Of a stretch of 39,684 nt of DNA, positions 1 through 8,248 are shown one piece after another. The stretch's first letter is position 1. Each line of letters starts with the position of its first letter. Position numbers and translations under genes: made by a program. The notes under the pieces were generated by a model. That model was not told the origin of the DNA and searched no databases. It was given only the letters and a program-made list of their open reading frames with translations. Source of the DNA: Butyrivibrio sp. (GTDB lineage Bacteria > Bacillota > Clostridia > Lachnospirales > Lachnospiraceae); the NCBI RefSeq assembly GCF_015056685.1, contig NZ_SVFW01000013.1, positions 41,494-81,177 of the forward strand, written 5' to 3'.

Positions 1-12
1 TAAGGAAAAAGT

Positions 13-951
13 ATGGAATTCAAACATTATTCAGTACTCCTGGATGAGTGCCTGGACAATTTGAATATTAAACCTGATGGAATATATCTTGATGGAACTC
101 TTGGTGGCGCAGGACATTCTTCACATATTGCTGAGAGACTTACAGATGGAGGACATCTGTACGGTACAGATCAGGATGAGGACGCTATCCGCGCTGCAAC
201 AAAGAGACTTGAGCCTTATGAATCCAGAGTTACTATCATCAGAGATAACTATGAAAACGCAGTTGAAAGGCTGAAGGCTCTTGGTGTTACGGGAGTTGAC
301 GGAATACTGCTTGATCTTGGAGTTTCATCTTATCAGCTTGATAACGCTGAAAGAGGTTTTACCTATAAAGAAGATGTTCCTCTCGATATGAGAATGGATC
401 AGCGACAGACACTGACGGCCAGAGATATTATCAATGACTATTCTGAAATGGAGCTTTTCCATATCATAAGAGATTTTGGAGAAGATAAATTTGCCAAGAA
501 TATTGCAAAGCATATCTGTATAGAAAGAGCTAAATCCCCAATAGAAACAACGGGACAGCTCAATGACATCATTAAGGCGGCTATACCGGCCAAGATGAGA
601 GAAAAGGGAGGCCATCCTTCCAAGAGAACTTATCAGGCTATCAGAATAGCCCTTAACAGAGAGTTGGATGTTTTGCAGAACTCTTTGGACGGTTTTATTG
701 ATTTCCTTAATCCCGGAGGAAGACTCTGCGTTATTACTTTCCATTCATTGGAAGACAGAATAACCAAGAATAACTTCAGAAGAAATGAGAATCCTTGTAC
801 ATGCCCACCTAATTTCCCGGTCTGTGTATGTGGCAAGACATCAAAAGGCAGGGTAATAACAAGAAAGCCTATTTTACCAAGTGAAAAAGAGCTTGCTGAG
901 AATAAACGTTCTCAGAGTGCAAAGCTTAGAGTTTTTGAAAAGATTAAATGA
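13..951 (+). CDS. rsmH: 16S rRNA (cytosine(1402)-N4)-methyltransferase RsmH (MraW)
   Basis: RsmH N4-methylates C1402 of 16S rRNA in the 30S P site, using S-adenosylmethionine. The 312-residue length is normal for the family. The SAM-binding glycine-rich loop GTLGGAGHS is at residues 28-36. LDLGVSS (100-106), DMRMDQ (125-130), an FHSLEDR block near 245 and a Lys/Arg-rich C-terminus (KPILPSEKE, RSQSAKLRVFEK) are all typical. The ATG follows AAGGAAAAAGT. The window opens with TAA at 1-3, which could be the stop of an upstream gene; mraZ would be the usual neighbour, but that is inference. It is the first gene of the division and wall cluster, and the ftsL-like gene starts 41 bases downstream. 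Confidence 0.97.
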   Translation: MEFKHYSVLLDECLDNLNIKPDGIYLDGTLGGAGHSSHIAERLTDGGHLYGTDQDEDAIRAATKRLEPYESRVTIIRDNYENAVERLKALGVTGVDGILLDLGVSSYQLDNAERGFTYKEDVPLDMRMDQRQTLTARDIINDYSEMELFHIIRDFGEDKFAKNIAKHICIERAKSPIETTGQLNDIIKAAIPAKMREKGGHPSKRTYQAIRIALNRELDVLQNSLDGFIDFLNPGGRLCVITFHSLEDRITKNNFRRNENPCTCPPNFPVCVCGKTSKGRVITRKPILPSEKELAENKRSQSAKLRVFEKIK

Positions 952-991
952 AATTAACTTAACTGCAATAGCAGTAAGAAGGGAGGCTAAC

Positions 992-1429
992 ATGGCAAAT
1001 GAATATATTCACGGAAATACCGTAAAAAAGATCAATGAACAACCAAATGAGAAAAAAGACCGCTTCCATGTGCAGGAGCCTCAAAAGAAAAATAGAAGGC
1101 GCCACCACATGAGCCTTGGATACCTTGTGTTTTTATCAATGGCAATGGTGCTTATGGTGGGAACGCTTGCGTGGTACATCAATCTGCAGTCACAGATCAA
1201 GAACAGCGTTAAGCATGTAGCTCAGCTTGAAAGCCAGCTCAATGCATTAAAGCAGGATAACGATGAGGCTTACAACAGAGCTAACGGCAATGTTGATCTT
1301 GATGAGGTAAAAAGAATAGCAATTCAGGAATACGGAATGACGTATGCCAGTGAGGGACAGATCATCACATATTCTGATGGCGGCGGAAATGACTATGTAC
1401 GCCAGATTGCGCCTATCCCGCATGAATAA
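992..1429 (+). CDS. ftsL: FtsL/DivIC-like septum formation protein
   Basis: This 145-residue bitopic membrane protein has a basic cytoplasmic tail (residues 1-40, with KKNRRRHH), one membrane segment at about 41-63, and a short extracellular coiled coil (about 64-95, QLESQLNALKQ). It ends with a DLDEVKRIAIQEYGM motif typical of FtsL and DivIC. Proteins of this class form a complex with DivIB/FtsQ that controls the septal PBP and FtsW. The frame is open from 881, but I place the start at ATG 992 because GGGAGG lies at 981-986 and an earlier start would overlap rsmH. Its position between rsmH and the PBP gene is the classic ftsL slot. FtsL sequences are poorly conserved, so the call rests on topology and context. 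Confidence 0.85.
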   Translation: MANEYIHGNTVKKINEQPNEKKDRFHVQEPQKKNRRRHHMSLGYLVFLSMAMVLMVGTLAWYINLQSQIKNSVKHVAQLESQLNALKQDNDEAYNRANGNVDLDEVKRIAIQEYGMTYASEGQIITYSDGGGNDYVRQIAPIPHE

Positions 1430-1443
1430 CTTCTTAAAATAAT

Positions 1444-1472
1444 TTGCCCCTGGTACAAAATATGACTATAAT
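1444..1472 (+). promoter_or_regulatory. Putative internal promoter ahead of the PBP gene
   Basis: A TTGCCC -35 (1444-1449) and a perfect TATAAT -10 (1467-1472) are separated by 17 bases in the gap between the ftsL-like and PBP genes. It would give the downstream wall genes transcription independent of rsmH. Confidence 0.5.
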
Positions 1473-1506
1473 TGAAAGGGTGTAATTGGAAGGATTTTAT
1501 GTTTAG

Positions 1507-3747
1507 ATGAAAAGGCGTAAGGAAAAAAATAAGCAGAAGTTTACTATAGGAATGAGAAAAAAGCTGGTGGTGCTATTTGTATTGGTACTACTGGCTTTCG
1601 TTGGGTTAGGGGTCAGACTTATCCTTATAACCAAGAACAACGGTGAGGAGTATCAGAAACAGGTTCTTTCTCAGCAGCAATATGATTCGACAACTATTCC
1701 CTTTAGAAGAGGCGAGATCCTGGATGCCAACAATACTATTCTTGCCTACAGTGAGAAAGTATACAATGTCATCCTTGATGCAAAGATTCTTTTAAGGGAT
1801 TCCAAATATCTTGATCCTACGATAAAAGCGCTTGTAAGATGCTTTGGGCTTGATGGAGGCGATATAAGAAATTACCTTTCAGAGCATCCATCATCTCAAT
1901 ATTATATTTTGGCCAAAAAACTTACTTACTCAGAGATAAGTGAGTTCCAGGGACTTATTACTCCCGGCTCTGAAACCTATGATGAAAATATTCAGGGCAT
2001 TTGGTTCGAGGAAAGCTACATTCGTAAATATCCAAACGGTTCTCTTGCCAGTGACATTATAGGCTTTACTTCAAGTGACAACACTGGTATGTATGGACTT
2101 GAAGAGTATTACAACAACACTCTTAGTGGAACTCCCGGAAGAGAATATGGATATCTTGACGATGATTCCAATCTTGAGAGAACAACTATTTCAGCTACAG
2201 ACGGTGATAGCATCGTCACAACTATTGATGGTAATCTTCAGACAATAGTTGAAAAACATTTAAACGAGTTCAATGAGCAGTATAAAAACAATGCCAGAGA
2301 AGGCAATGGAGCCAATAATGTAGGCTGTATCATTATGGATATCCATACAGGTGAGATCCTTGCTATGGCAAGTTATCCAAACTTTGACCTGAACAACCCA
2401 AGAGATACGGCGGCCCTTATCGGAATGCCTGCGGTTGATGAAAAGGGAAACAAAGTAAAGGGTGAATCAGTCTATGATTCCGGTGTGTACATCACTGAGG
2501 AAATGCTTCAAAACTTTACTGATGAGCAGCTCTATCAGAACTACAATGCTTTATGGAAAAATTTCTGTATTGCAGATACATACGAGCCCGGATCTGTTGC
2601 CAAGCCTTTTACTGTAGCTACTGGACTTGAGAGTGGCTCTATAACAGGTGACGAAGTCTATAACTGCCTTGGTAAGCTTGAAGTCGGCGGTTGGGAGATC
2701 AAGTGCCATAACACCTACGGTGACGGAGCTGTTTCAGTATCAAGAGGAATTGAGATCTCCTGTAACGTAGCTATGATGTATGTAGCACAGGCTATTGGAG
2801 TAAATACTTTTACCAAGTTTCAAAAAGATTTCGGATTCGGACTTAAGACCAATATCGATCTTGCCGGAGAAGCCAGAACTGAGGGCCTTACCTACAGCGC
2901 TTCCAATATGACATCTACTGACCTTGCCACTAACTCTTTTGGACAGGGCTTTAACGTAGATATGATCGAGATGATAACAGCCTTTAGCTCGCTGATCAAC
3001 GGTGGCTACTATTACGAACCTCATGTTGTTAAGAAGGTTGTGAGCAGCAGCGGAGCAACAATTAAGAATATTGAACCGAGAATTTTAAGACAGACAATAT
3101 CACAGAGCACATCTGATAAGATAATAGAGTACTGTAATCAGGTAGTTGCAGGTTCAGAAGGTACGGGTAAAACAGCAAGACCTGCGGGTTATATGATCGG
3201 TGGTAAGACAGGAACGGCTCAGACTCTGCCCCGTGGAAACCATCAGTATGTTGTTTCATTTATGGGATATGCACCGGCATCTGACCCAGACATAGCAATC
3301 TACGTTGTTGTTGATAGACCCAACGTGCTTTATCAGGATGATGCCAAGTTTGCAACCAGAATAGTAAGAGCTATTCTTACAGAGGCTCTTCCTTATCTTA
3401 ACTATCCTATGACAGAGGAACTTTCTGAAAAAGAAAAAGCGGAACTTGAGACTCTTCGTGAGCAGCTTGTTACAACAGCAGTTGCGGAAGAAGAGCAGGA
3501 GGAAAATCCGGAGGAAGTTACAGAAGGAGCTGCTGAGACCAGTGAGGAGACAACTGAAGCCCCAGAGGAAAAAGAAAGAAATTCAATCTGGGAGTCATTT
3601 GACAAAGATCCTACTACGGGCTATTATGTAGACCCAAGTAACGGAAATCTTATAGATCCGGACAGCGGAAGCGTAGTTGGCGGAGATGAACTTCCTGATT
3701 TTGAGGGAGTACCGGAAGAGGCCGCCTCGGCAAGTAGTAGTAATTAA
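1507..3747 (+). CDS. Class B penicillin-binding protein (FtsI/SpoVD type), septal transpeptidase
   Basis: This is a 746-residue D,D-transpeptidase that cross-links septal peptidoglycan outside the membrane. It has one N-terminal membrane anchor (about 19-42), a PBP dimerisation domain (about 55-225) and a transpeptidase domain. The catalytic motifs are intact: SVAK at 363-366 (nucleophile S363), SCN at 418-420 and KTG at 567-569. No PASTA repeats are visible. Beyond about residue 650 there is an unusual Glu/Thr/Ser-rich acidic tail (EEEQEENPEEV, ETSEETTEAPEE) followed by a DPTTGYYVDPSNGN stretch and a Ser-rich end. An ATG at 1499 hits a stop at once, so ATG 1507 is used, with GGAAGG about 13 bases upstream. 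I cannot say from sequence whether it serves vegetative division (FtsI) or spore cortex (SpoVD); its place in the cluster favours division. Confidence 0.93.
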   Translation: MKRRKEKNKQKFTIGMRKKLVVLFVLVLLAFVGLGVRLILITKNNGEEYQKQVLSQQQYDSTTIPFRRGEILDANNTILAYSEKVYNVILDAKILLRDSKYLDPTIKALVRCFGLDGGDIRNYLSEHPSSQYYILAKKLTYSEISEFQGLITPGSETYDENIQGIWFEESYIRKYPNGSLASDIIGFTSSDNTGMYGLEEYYNNTLSGTPGREYGYLDDDSNLERTTISATDGDSIVTTIDGNLQTIVEKHLNEFNEQYKNNAREGNGANNVGCIIMDIHTGEILAMASYPNFDLNNPRDTAALIGMPAVDEKGNKVKGESVYDSGVYITEEMLQNFTDEQLYQNYNALWKNFCIADTYEPGSVAKPFTVATGLESGSITGDEVYNCLGKLEVGGWEIKCHNTYGDGAVSVSRGIEISCNVAMMYVAQAIGVNTFTKFQKDFGFGLKTNIDLAGEARTEGLTYSASNMTSTDLATNSFGQGFNVDMIEMITAFSSLINGGYYYEPHVVKKVVSSSGATIKNIEPRILRQTISQSTSDKIIEYCNQVVAGSEGTGKTARPAGYMIGGKTGTAQTLPRGNHQYVVSFMGYAPASDPDIAIYVVVDRPNVLYQDDAKFATRIVRAILTEALPYLNYPMTEELSEKEKAELETLREQLVTTAVAEEEQEENPEEVTEGAAETSEETTEAPEEKERNSIWESFDKDPTTGYYVDPSNGNLIDPDSGSVVGGDELPDFEGVPEEAASASSSN

Positions 3748-3764
3748 GATTTGAGGATGTAATT

Positions 3765-4733
3765 ATGGAAAACTATTTAACCAGAACACTGATACCTGTT
3801 CTTGTATCATTTCTTGTAGCAGTTATTATCGGACCTTCAGTAATAGGTATGTTAAAAAAGCTTAAGGCAGGTCAGACAGAGCGCGAAGAGGGACTTGAGT
3901 CCCATCAGAAAAAGACCGGAACTCCAACAATGGGAGGAATCATATTCCTTGTTCCTTTCTTTATCATAGGAATATTGTACGGAGCAGCTCATAAGGAAGT
4001 TATTCCGGTGCTTATTCTCACCTTTGGTTTTGGACTTATTGGTTTTATTGATGATTATATCAAAGTAGTAAAAAAGCATAATCTCGGACTTCGTGCATGG
4101 CAGAAGATCGTTGGACAGCTCATTATTGTAGTTGTATTTGCCCTCTATGTAGAGAAATTTACTGATCTTTCCCTTGCAATGAAGGTTCCATTCACAAATA
4201 TAATGCTTGATTTTGGATTTTGGAATATTCCGATCCTGTTCTTTATAGCGCTTGGAACAGCTAATGGAACAAACTTTACAGACGGAGTTGATGGCCTTTG
4301 CGCATCGGTAACAGCAGTTGTAGCAGGATTTTTTGCGATAGCTGGAATGGTGACAGGAGCAACAGGAGCAGAGGTTATGTCTTCAGCTATGATGGGAGCT
4401 CTTTTAGGCTATCTTGTATATAACGTATATCCCGGGAAAGTAATGATGGGAGACACAGGATCCCTTGCTATAGGCGGATTTGTTACCGGAATAGCGTACG
4501 TTATGCAAATGCCTATTTTCATTGTTATAGTCGGCTTTATTTACGCTTTGGAAGTAGTTTCAGTTATTATGCAGGTTTCATATTTTAAGATAACACACGG
4601 TAAAAGAATTTTCAGAATGGCCCCTATTCATCATCATTTTGAAAAAGGTGGCTGGTCTGAGACTAAGGTTGTGAATGTGTTTACTACAGTGACAATACTC
4701 ATGTGCCTTATTGCTTATGCCGGTTTGAGATAA
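3765..4733 (+). CDS. mraY: Phospho-N-acetylmuramoyl-pentapeptide-transferase MraY
   Basis: MraY transfers phospho-MurNAc-pentapeptide to undecaprenyl phosphate, making lipid I at the inner face of the membrane. The 322-residue protein is a polytopic membrane enzyme with about ten hydrophobic segments. Family motifs are present: KKTGTPTMGGI (about 46-56), the Mg-binding aspartates in IGFIDDYIKVVKKHN (about 87-101), NGTNFTDGVDGL (about 167-178), a GDTGSLAIGG loop, and APIHHHFEKGGW in the late cytoplasmic loop. GAGGATG precedes the ATG, and the gene follows the PBP gene by 17 bases. Confidence 0.97.
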   Translation: MENYLTRTLIPVLVSFLVAVIIGPSVIGMLKKLKAGQTEREEGLESHQKKTGTPTMGGIIFLVPFFIIGILYGAAHKEVIPVLILTFGFGLIGFIDDYIKVVKKHNLGLRAWQKIVGQLIIVVVFALYVEKFTDLSLAMKVPFTNIMLDFGFWNIPILFFIALGTANGTNFTDGVDGLCASVTAVVAGFFAIAGMVTGATGAEVMSSAMMGALLGYLVYNVYPGKVMMGDTGSLAIGGFVTGIAYVMQMPIFIVIVGFIYALEVVSVIMQVSYFKITHGKRIFRMAPIHHHFEKGGWSETKVVNVFTTVTILMCLIAYAGLR

Positions 4734-4758
4734 CTAATGATATACGAAGGAATGTAAA

Positions 4759-6129
4759 ATGAAAGCAGCAGATATTATTGGAAAAAAAGTACTAGTAATT
4801 GGTTCAGGTCTCTCCGGAGTCGGATCAGTAAGACTTCTTCATCAGGTTGGTGCAGTGCCGATCGTATTGGAAGAGAACACAAAGGTGACCGAAGAGGATA
4901 TCAGGAAAAAACTCCACGAAGAAGATAGGGATAATGCACAGATCATTATTGGAAATATCGAAGATGCTGTATTAGATGAACTTTCTCTGACTGTTCCAAG
5001 TCCTGCAGTACCTCTTGATGCACCTACAGTTATGAGAATTAAAGAGAAAAATATACCTATCTGGAGTGAGATTGAGCTGGCTTACAATTTTTCCAAAGGT
5101 AAGCTGGTTGCAATAACAGGAACAAATGGAAAGACTACCACTACAACTCTTGTGGGCGATATTATGAAAGCTCATTTTGCAGATACATATGTAGTTGGAA
5201 ATATAGGCGTATCCTATGCTGAGAGTGCACTTAAGATGACTGAAGACTCTGTTACTACAGGTGAGATCAGTTCTTTTCAGCTTGAGGCTGTTGATAATTT
5301 CCATGCAAATGTATCAGCAATTCTTAATATTACGCCTGATCATCTCAACAGACATCATACGATGGAGTGCTATGCTTCCATGAAGGAAAATGTCACAAAC
5401 AGACAGACAAAGGATGATACCTGTGTCCTTAATTATGACAATGAATATACAAGAGATTTTGGAAACAGATGCCCATCTAAGGTGATCTTTTTCTCAACAA
5501 AAGAAAAGCTCTCTGACGGATTCTTCCTTGATGGCGATGAGATCTTTATGAGTACAGCAGGTAATGCAACCAGGATCATGAATATTCATGACATGAATCT
5601 GGTTGGCCTTTGCAACGTTGAAAATGTTATGGCAGCCATAGCAATATCTCTTTCTATGGGTGTTCCGCTTGATACAATTCTTAATGTTGTTCGTAATTTT
5701 AAGGCAGTAGAGCATAGAATTGAGTTTGTCGCTACAAAGAATGGCGTTGACTATTACAATGATTCCAAGGGAACCAATCCCGATGCAGCTATTCAGGGTA
5801 TAAGGGCCATGAGCAAGCCAACAATCCTTATCGGCGGGGGCTATGATAAGGGTAGTGAGTATGACGAGTGGATTGAGAACTTTGGAGATAAGGTAAAACT
5901 TCTGGTTCTTATTGGCCAAACAAAAGAAAAAATCGCAGAGTGTGCTAAAAAGCATGGATTTACCAATTACTGTTTTAAAGACAGCTTTGAAGATGCACTT
6001 AAGTTCTGTACAGAAAGTGCTGATGAGGGTGATGCAGTTCTTTTATCACCTGCATGCGCAAGCTGGGATATGTTCCCGAATTATGAGACCAGGGGAAAGA
6101 TATTCAAGGAATACGTAAATGCGCTGTAA
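4759..6129 (+). CDS. murD: UDP-N-acetylmuramoyl-L-alanine--D-glutamate ligase MurD
   Basis: MurD is the cytoplasmic ATP-dependent ligase that adds D-glutamate to UDP-MurNAc-L-Ala. The 456-residue length is typical. An N-terminal Rossmann-like UDP-binding domain (VLVIGSGLSGVGSV, residues 10-23) is followed by the ATP-binding P-loop GTNGKTT at 121-127. The Mur ligase motif NDSKGTNPDA lies near residues 335-344, and the C-terminal block LLSPACASWDMFPNYETRG is diagnostic of MurD. It sits 25 bases after mraY in the usual wall-cluster order. The other Mur ligase genes (murC, murE, murF) are not in this window. Confidence 0.97.
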   Translation: MKAADIIGKKVLVIGSGLSGVGSVRLLHQVGAVPIVLEENTKVTEEDIRKKLHEEDRDNAQIIIGNIEDAVLDELSLTVPSPAVPLDAPTVMRIKEKNIPIWSEIELAYNFSKGKLVAITGTNGKTTTTTLVGDIMKAHFADTYVVGNIGVSYAESALKMTEDSVTTGEISSFQLEAVDNFHANVSAILNITPDHLNRHHTMECYASMKENVTNRQTKDDTCVLNYDNEYTRDFGNRCPSKVIFFSTKEKLSDGFFLDGDEIFMSTAGNATRIMNIHDMNLVGLCNVENVMAAIAISLSMGVPLDTILNVVRNFKAVEHRIEFVATKNGVDYYNDSKGTNPDAAIQGIRAMSKPTILIGGGYDKGSEYDEWIENFGDKVKLLVLIGQTKEKIAECAKKHGFTNYCFKDSFEDALKFCTESADEGDAVLLSPACASWDMFPNYETRGKIFKEYVNAL

Positions 6130-6170
6130 TGTGCTTTTTTACGGCATTTGTTATGTTATGAGGGATTAAA

Positions 6171-7316
6171 GTGGAGAGAGTCAGAACACTTAGAAAGCCA
6201 AAAGTTGAATCATATATAGACTATAGTCTGGTTTTCATAGTTCTGTTTTTGCTGGCATTTGGACTGGTTATGCTTTATTCAACAAGTTCCTACGAAGCCA
6301 ATCTGGACTATGGAGACTCAGCCTATTACTTTAAACATCAGCTCGGACCAACGATCATTGGACTTGGAGCTATGATTTTTATGTCCTATTTTCCATATAG
6401 GATCCTGAAGAAATTTGCTTTTCCAATCTATGCGGTCGCAGCCGGATTACTGTTTCTTCTTATCCCTTTAGGAAAAACCATCAACGGCGCAAAGAGATGG
6501 ATATATGTTGGAGGTATCTCAATCCAGCCAGCCGAAATTGCGAAATTTGCCGTAATTGTTTTTTCAGCGACGCTTGTTATTTCTCTTAAAAAGAAACTGC
6601 TTGAGCCAAAAGGTTTTGGAACAATGCTTGCGTTCCCGGCGTTTCTTTCACTTTTAGTATATGGAATCACAAAAAATCTTAGTTCTGCGATCATTATCAT
6701 GGGTATTGCTGTAGTAATGCTTTTTGTGTCTACACCCGGATATAAGAGGTACATTATCGCAGCTCTTTCTGTTTTGGCTTTGGCCACTGTAATTGTTCTT
6801 ATAGTTGCTAATTCAGCAGATTCAAGTGGAATGAACTACAGATTTAAAAGAATACTTGTATGGCTTGATCCTGCTGCTTATGCCAGTGGAAAGGGATTCC
6901 AGACCATTCAGGCCCTTTATGCCATTGGTTCTGGTGGAATTTTTGGAAAAGGCCTTGGCGAGAGTATGCAGAAAATGGGCTTCATCCCTGAGGCTCAGAA
7001 CGACATGATCTTTTCCATTATCTGTGAAGAACTGGGACTTTTTGGAGCTATCGCAGTAATGCTCATGTTCCTTCTTCTTATCTGGAGATTGATGGTAATA
7101 GCCAATAATGCTCCAGATATGTTTGGGGCACTTTTGGTTATCGGTGTAATGGGTCATATCGCTATTCAGGTTATTCTTAATATCGCGGTTGTAACCAATA
7201 CTATCCCTAATACAGGAATCACACTTCCCTTTATTAGTTACGGTGGTTCCGCGGTTATTGTTCAGCTTGCAGAAATTGGCATGGCGCTTAATGTGGCCAG
7301 AAATATAGGAAGATGA
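6171..7316 (+). CDS. ftsW: FtsW/SpoVE-type septal peptidoglycan glycosyltransferase (SEDS family)
   Basis: SEDS proteins polymerise lipid II together with a class B PBP. This 381-residue protein has about ten membrane segments and SEDS signatures: NGAKRWI (about 105-111), the large extracellular loop with RFKRILVWLDP, GSGGIFGKGLGES, PEAQNDMIFSIICEELG, and the C-terminal TGITLPFISYGGSA. It starts with GTG at 6171, preceded by GAGGG. Its partner is likely the PBP at 1507-3747. In many Firmicutes murG follows spoVE/ftsW; here ftsQ follows directly. Confidence 0.94.
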   Translation: MERVRTLRKPKVESYIDYSLVFIVLFLLAFGLVMLYSTSSYEANLDYGDSAYYFKHQLGPTIIGLGAMIFMSYFPYRILKKFAFPIYAVAAGLLFLLIPLGKTINGAKRWIYVGGISIQPAEIAKFAVIVFSATLVISLKKKLLEPKGFGTMLAFPAFLSLLVYGITKNLSSAIIIMGIAVVMLFVSTPGYKRYIIAALSVLALATVIVLIVANSADSSGMNYRFKRILVWLDPAAYASGKGFQTIQALYAIGSGGIFGKGLGESMQKMGFIPEAQNDMIFSIICEELGLFGAIAVMLMFLLLIWRLMVIANNAPDMFGALLVIGVMGHIAIQVILNIAVVTNTIPNTGITLPFISYGGSAVIVQLAEIGMALNVARNIGR

Positions 7317-7321
7317 TATAG

Positions 7322-8140
7322 ATGGCAAAGAAAAAGCGTAGAAAACCCAGACCAAGAAAAAAGAATAATATAGATATCAGAAGTTTTTTTGAAAAGATCA
7401 CAGACTCCTTAAGATATAACAGGAGTCTTTATATTATCATCGGAATAGTCATAGCTCTTTTTATCGTGGGACTTCTGGCATTTACTTACATAAGGGATAA
7501 TTACACCATTACAAACGTTTATGTAACAGGCAACACACATTACACGGACGAAGAAGTCATAGATATGGTAATGACAGATAAGCTCTGTCACAATTCACTG
7601 TATCTTTCACTAAAATACAGGAACAAGTCCATAGAAGGTGTCCCTTTTGTAGAGAAAATGAGTGTTGAGATAGTATCCCCTGACACTGTAAGAATAAATG
7701 TTTACGAAAAAGCGGTTGCCGGATATATTTCGTATCTTGGGCACTATATTTATTTTGACAGAGATGGAATAGTGGTTGAAAGCTCATTGGAGGCCAGTGA
7801 TGACGTTCCTGAGGTTTTAGGACTTAGCTTTTCATATGTTGTACTTTACGAAAAACTGCCAATAGATAACGAGGATGTTTTTGAGGAAATCCTTGATATC
7901 ACACAGCTTTTGTCCAAGTACAACTTAAAGGCAAACAAGATCTTTTTTGACAGCGAGTATAATCTTTACCTGTATTTCGAGGGAGTTGAAGTAAGTATAG
8001 GCACAAAAGACTATATAGATGAAAAAATAATACAACTTCAGTATATTTTACCTGAACTTGAAGGTAAAACAGGTCTGCTTGAAATGAAAGATTATGATGT
8101 AGACACAAAAAACGTGACTTTTCAGGAAAAAAAGCAGTAA
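7322..8140 (+). CDS. ftsQ: Cell division protein FtsQ/DivIB
   Basis: This 272-residue bitopic protein has a very basic N-terminus (AKKKRRKPRPRKK), one membrane segment at about 38-60, then an extracellular POTRA domain that begins ITNVYVTGNTHYTDEEVIDMV (residues about 64-84). A DivIB/FtsQ-type beta domain follows. It acts with the FtsL-like protein in the divisome subcomplex that regulates FtsW and the PBP. It begins five bases after the ftsW stop, so the two are translationally close. Identity rests on POTRA architecture, size and neighbourhood. Confidence 0.9.
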   Translation: MAKKKRRKPRPRKKNNIDIRSFFEKITDSLRYNRSLYIIIGIVIALFIVGLLAFTYIRDNYTITNVYVTGNTHYTDEEVIDMVMTDKLCHNSLYLSLKYRNKSIEGVPFVEKMSVEIVSPDTVRINVYEKAVAGYISYLGHYIYFDRDGIVVESSLEASDDVPEVLGLSFSYVVLYEKLPIDNEDVFEEILDITQLLSKYNLKANKIFFDSEYNLYLYFEGVEVSIGTKDYIDEKIIQLQYILPELEGKTGLLEMKDYDVDTKNVTFQEKKQ

Positions 8141-8180
8141 ATTGTTGTACAAAAAACAAAAATTTAAAGGAAAAAACAGG

Positions 8181-8209
8181 TTGATAATTGAACAAAAAAA
8201 TCGTATCAT
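8181..8209 (+). promoter_or_regulatory. ftsZ promoter
   Basis: TTGATA (8181-8186) and TATCAT (8204-8209) are separated by exactly 17 bases, in the gap between ftsQ and ftsZ. It would give ftsZ its own transcription with a leader of about 35 bases. Confidence 0.6.
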
Positions 8210-8248
8210 AGCTATTAGGAGTCTATGGATTATGAAGGAGGAGTTGTT

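Noticed and set aside
6822..7355. 177-codon - strand open frame across ftsW and ftsQ
   Set aside because: Antisense shadow spanning the junction of two clearly coding genes.
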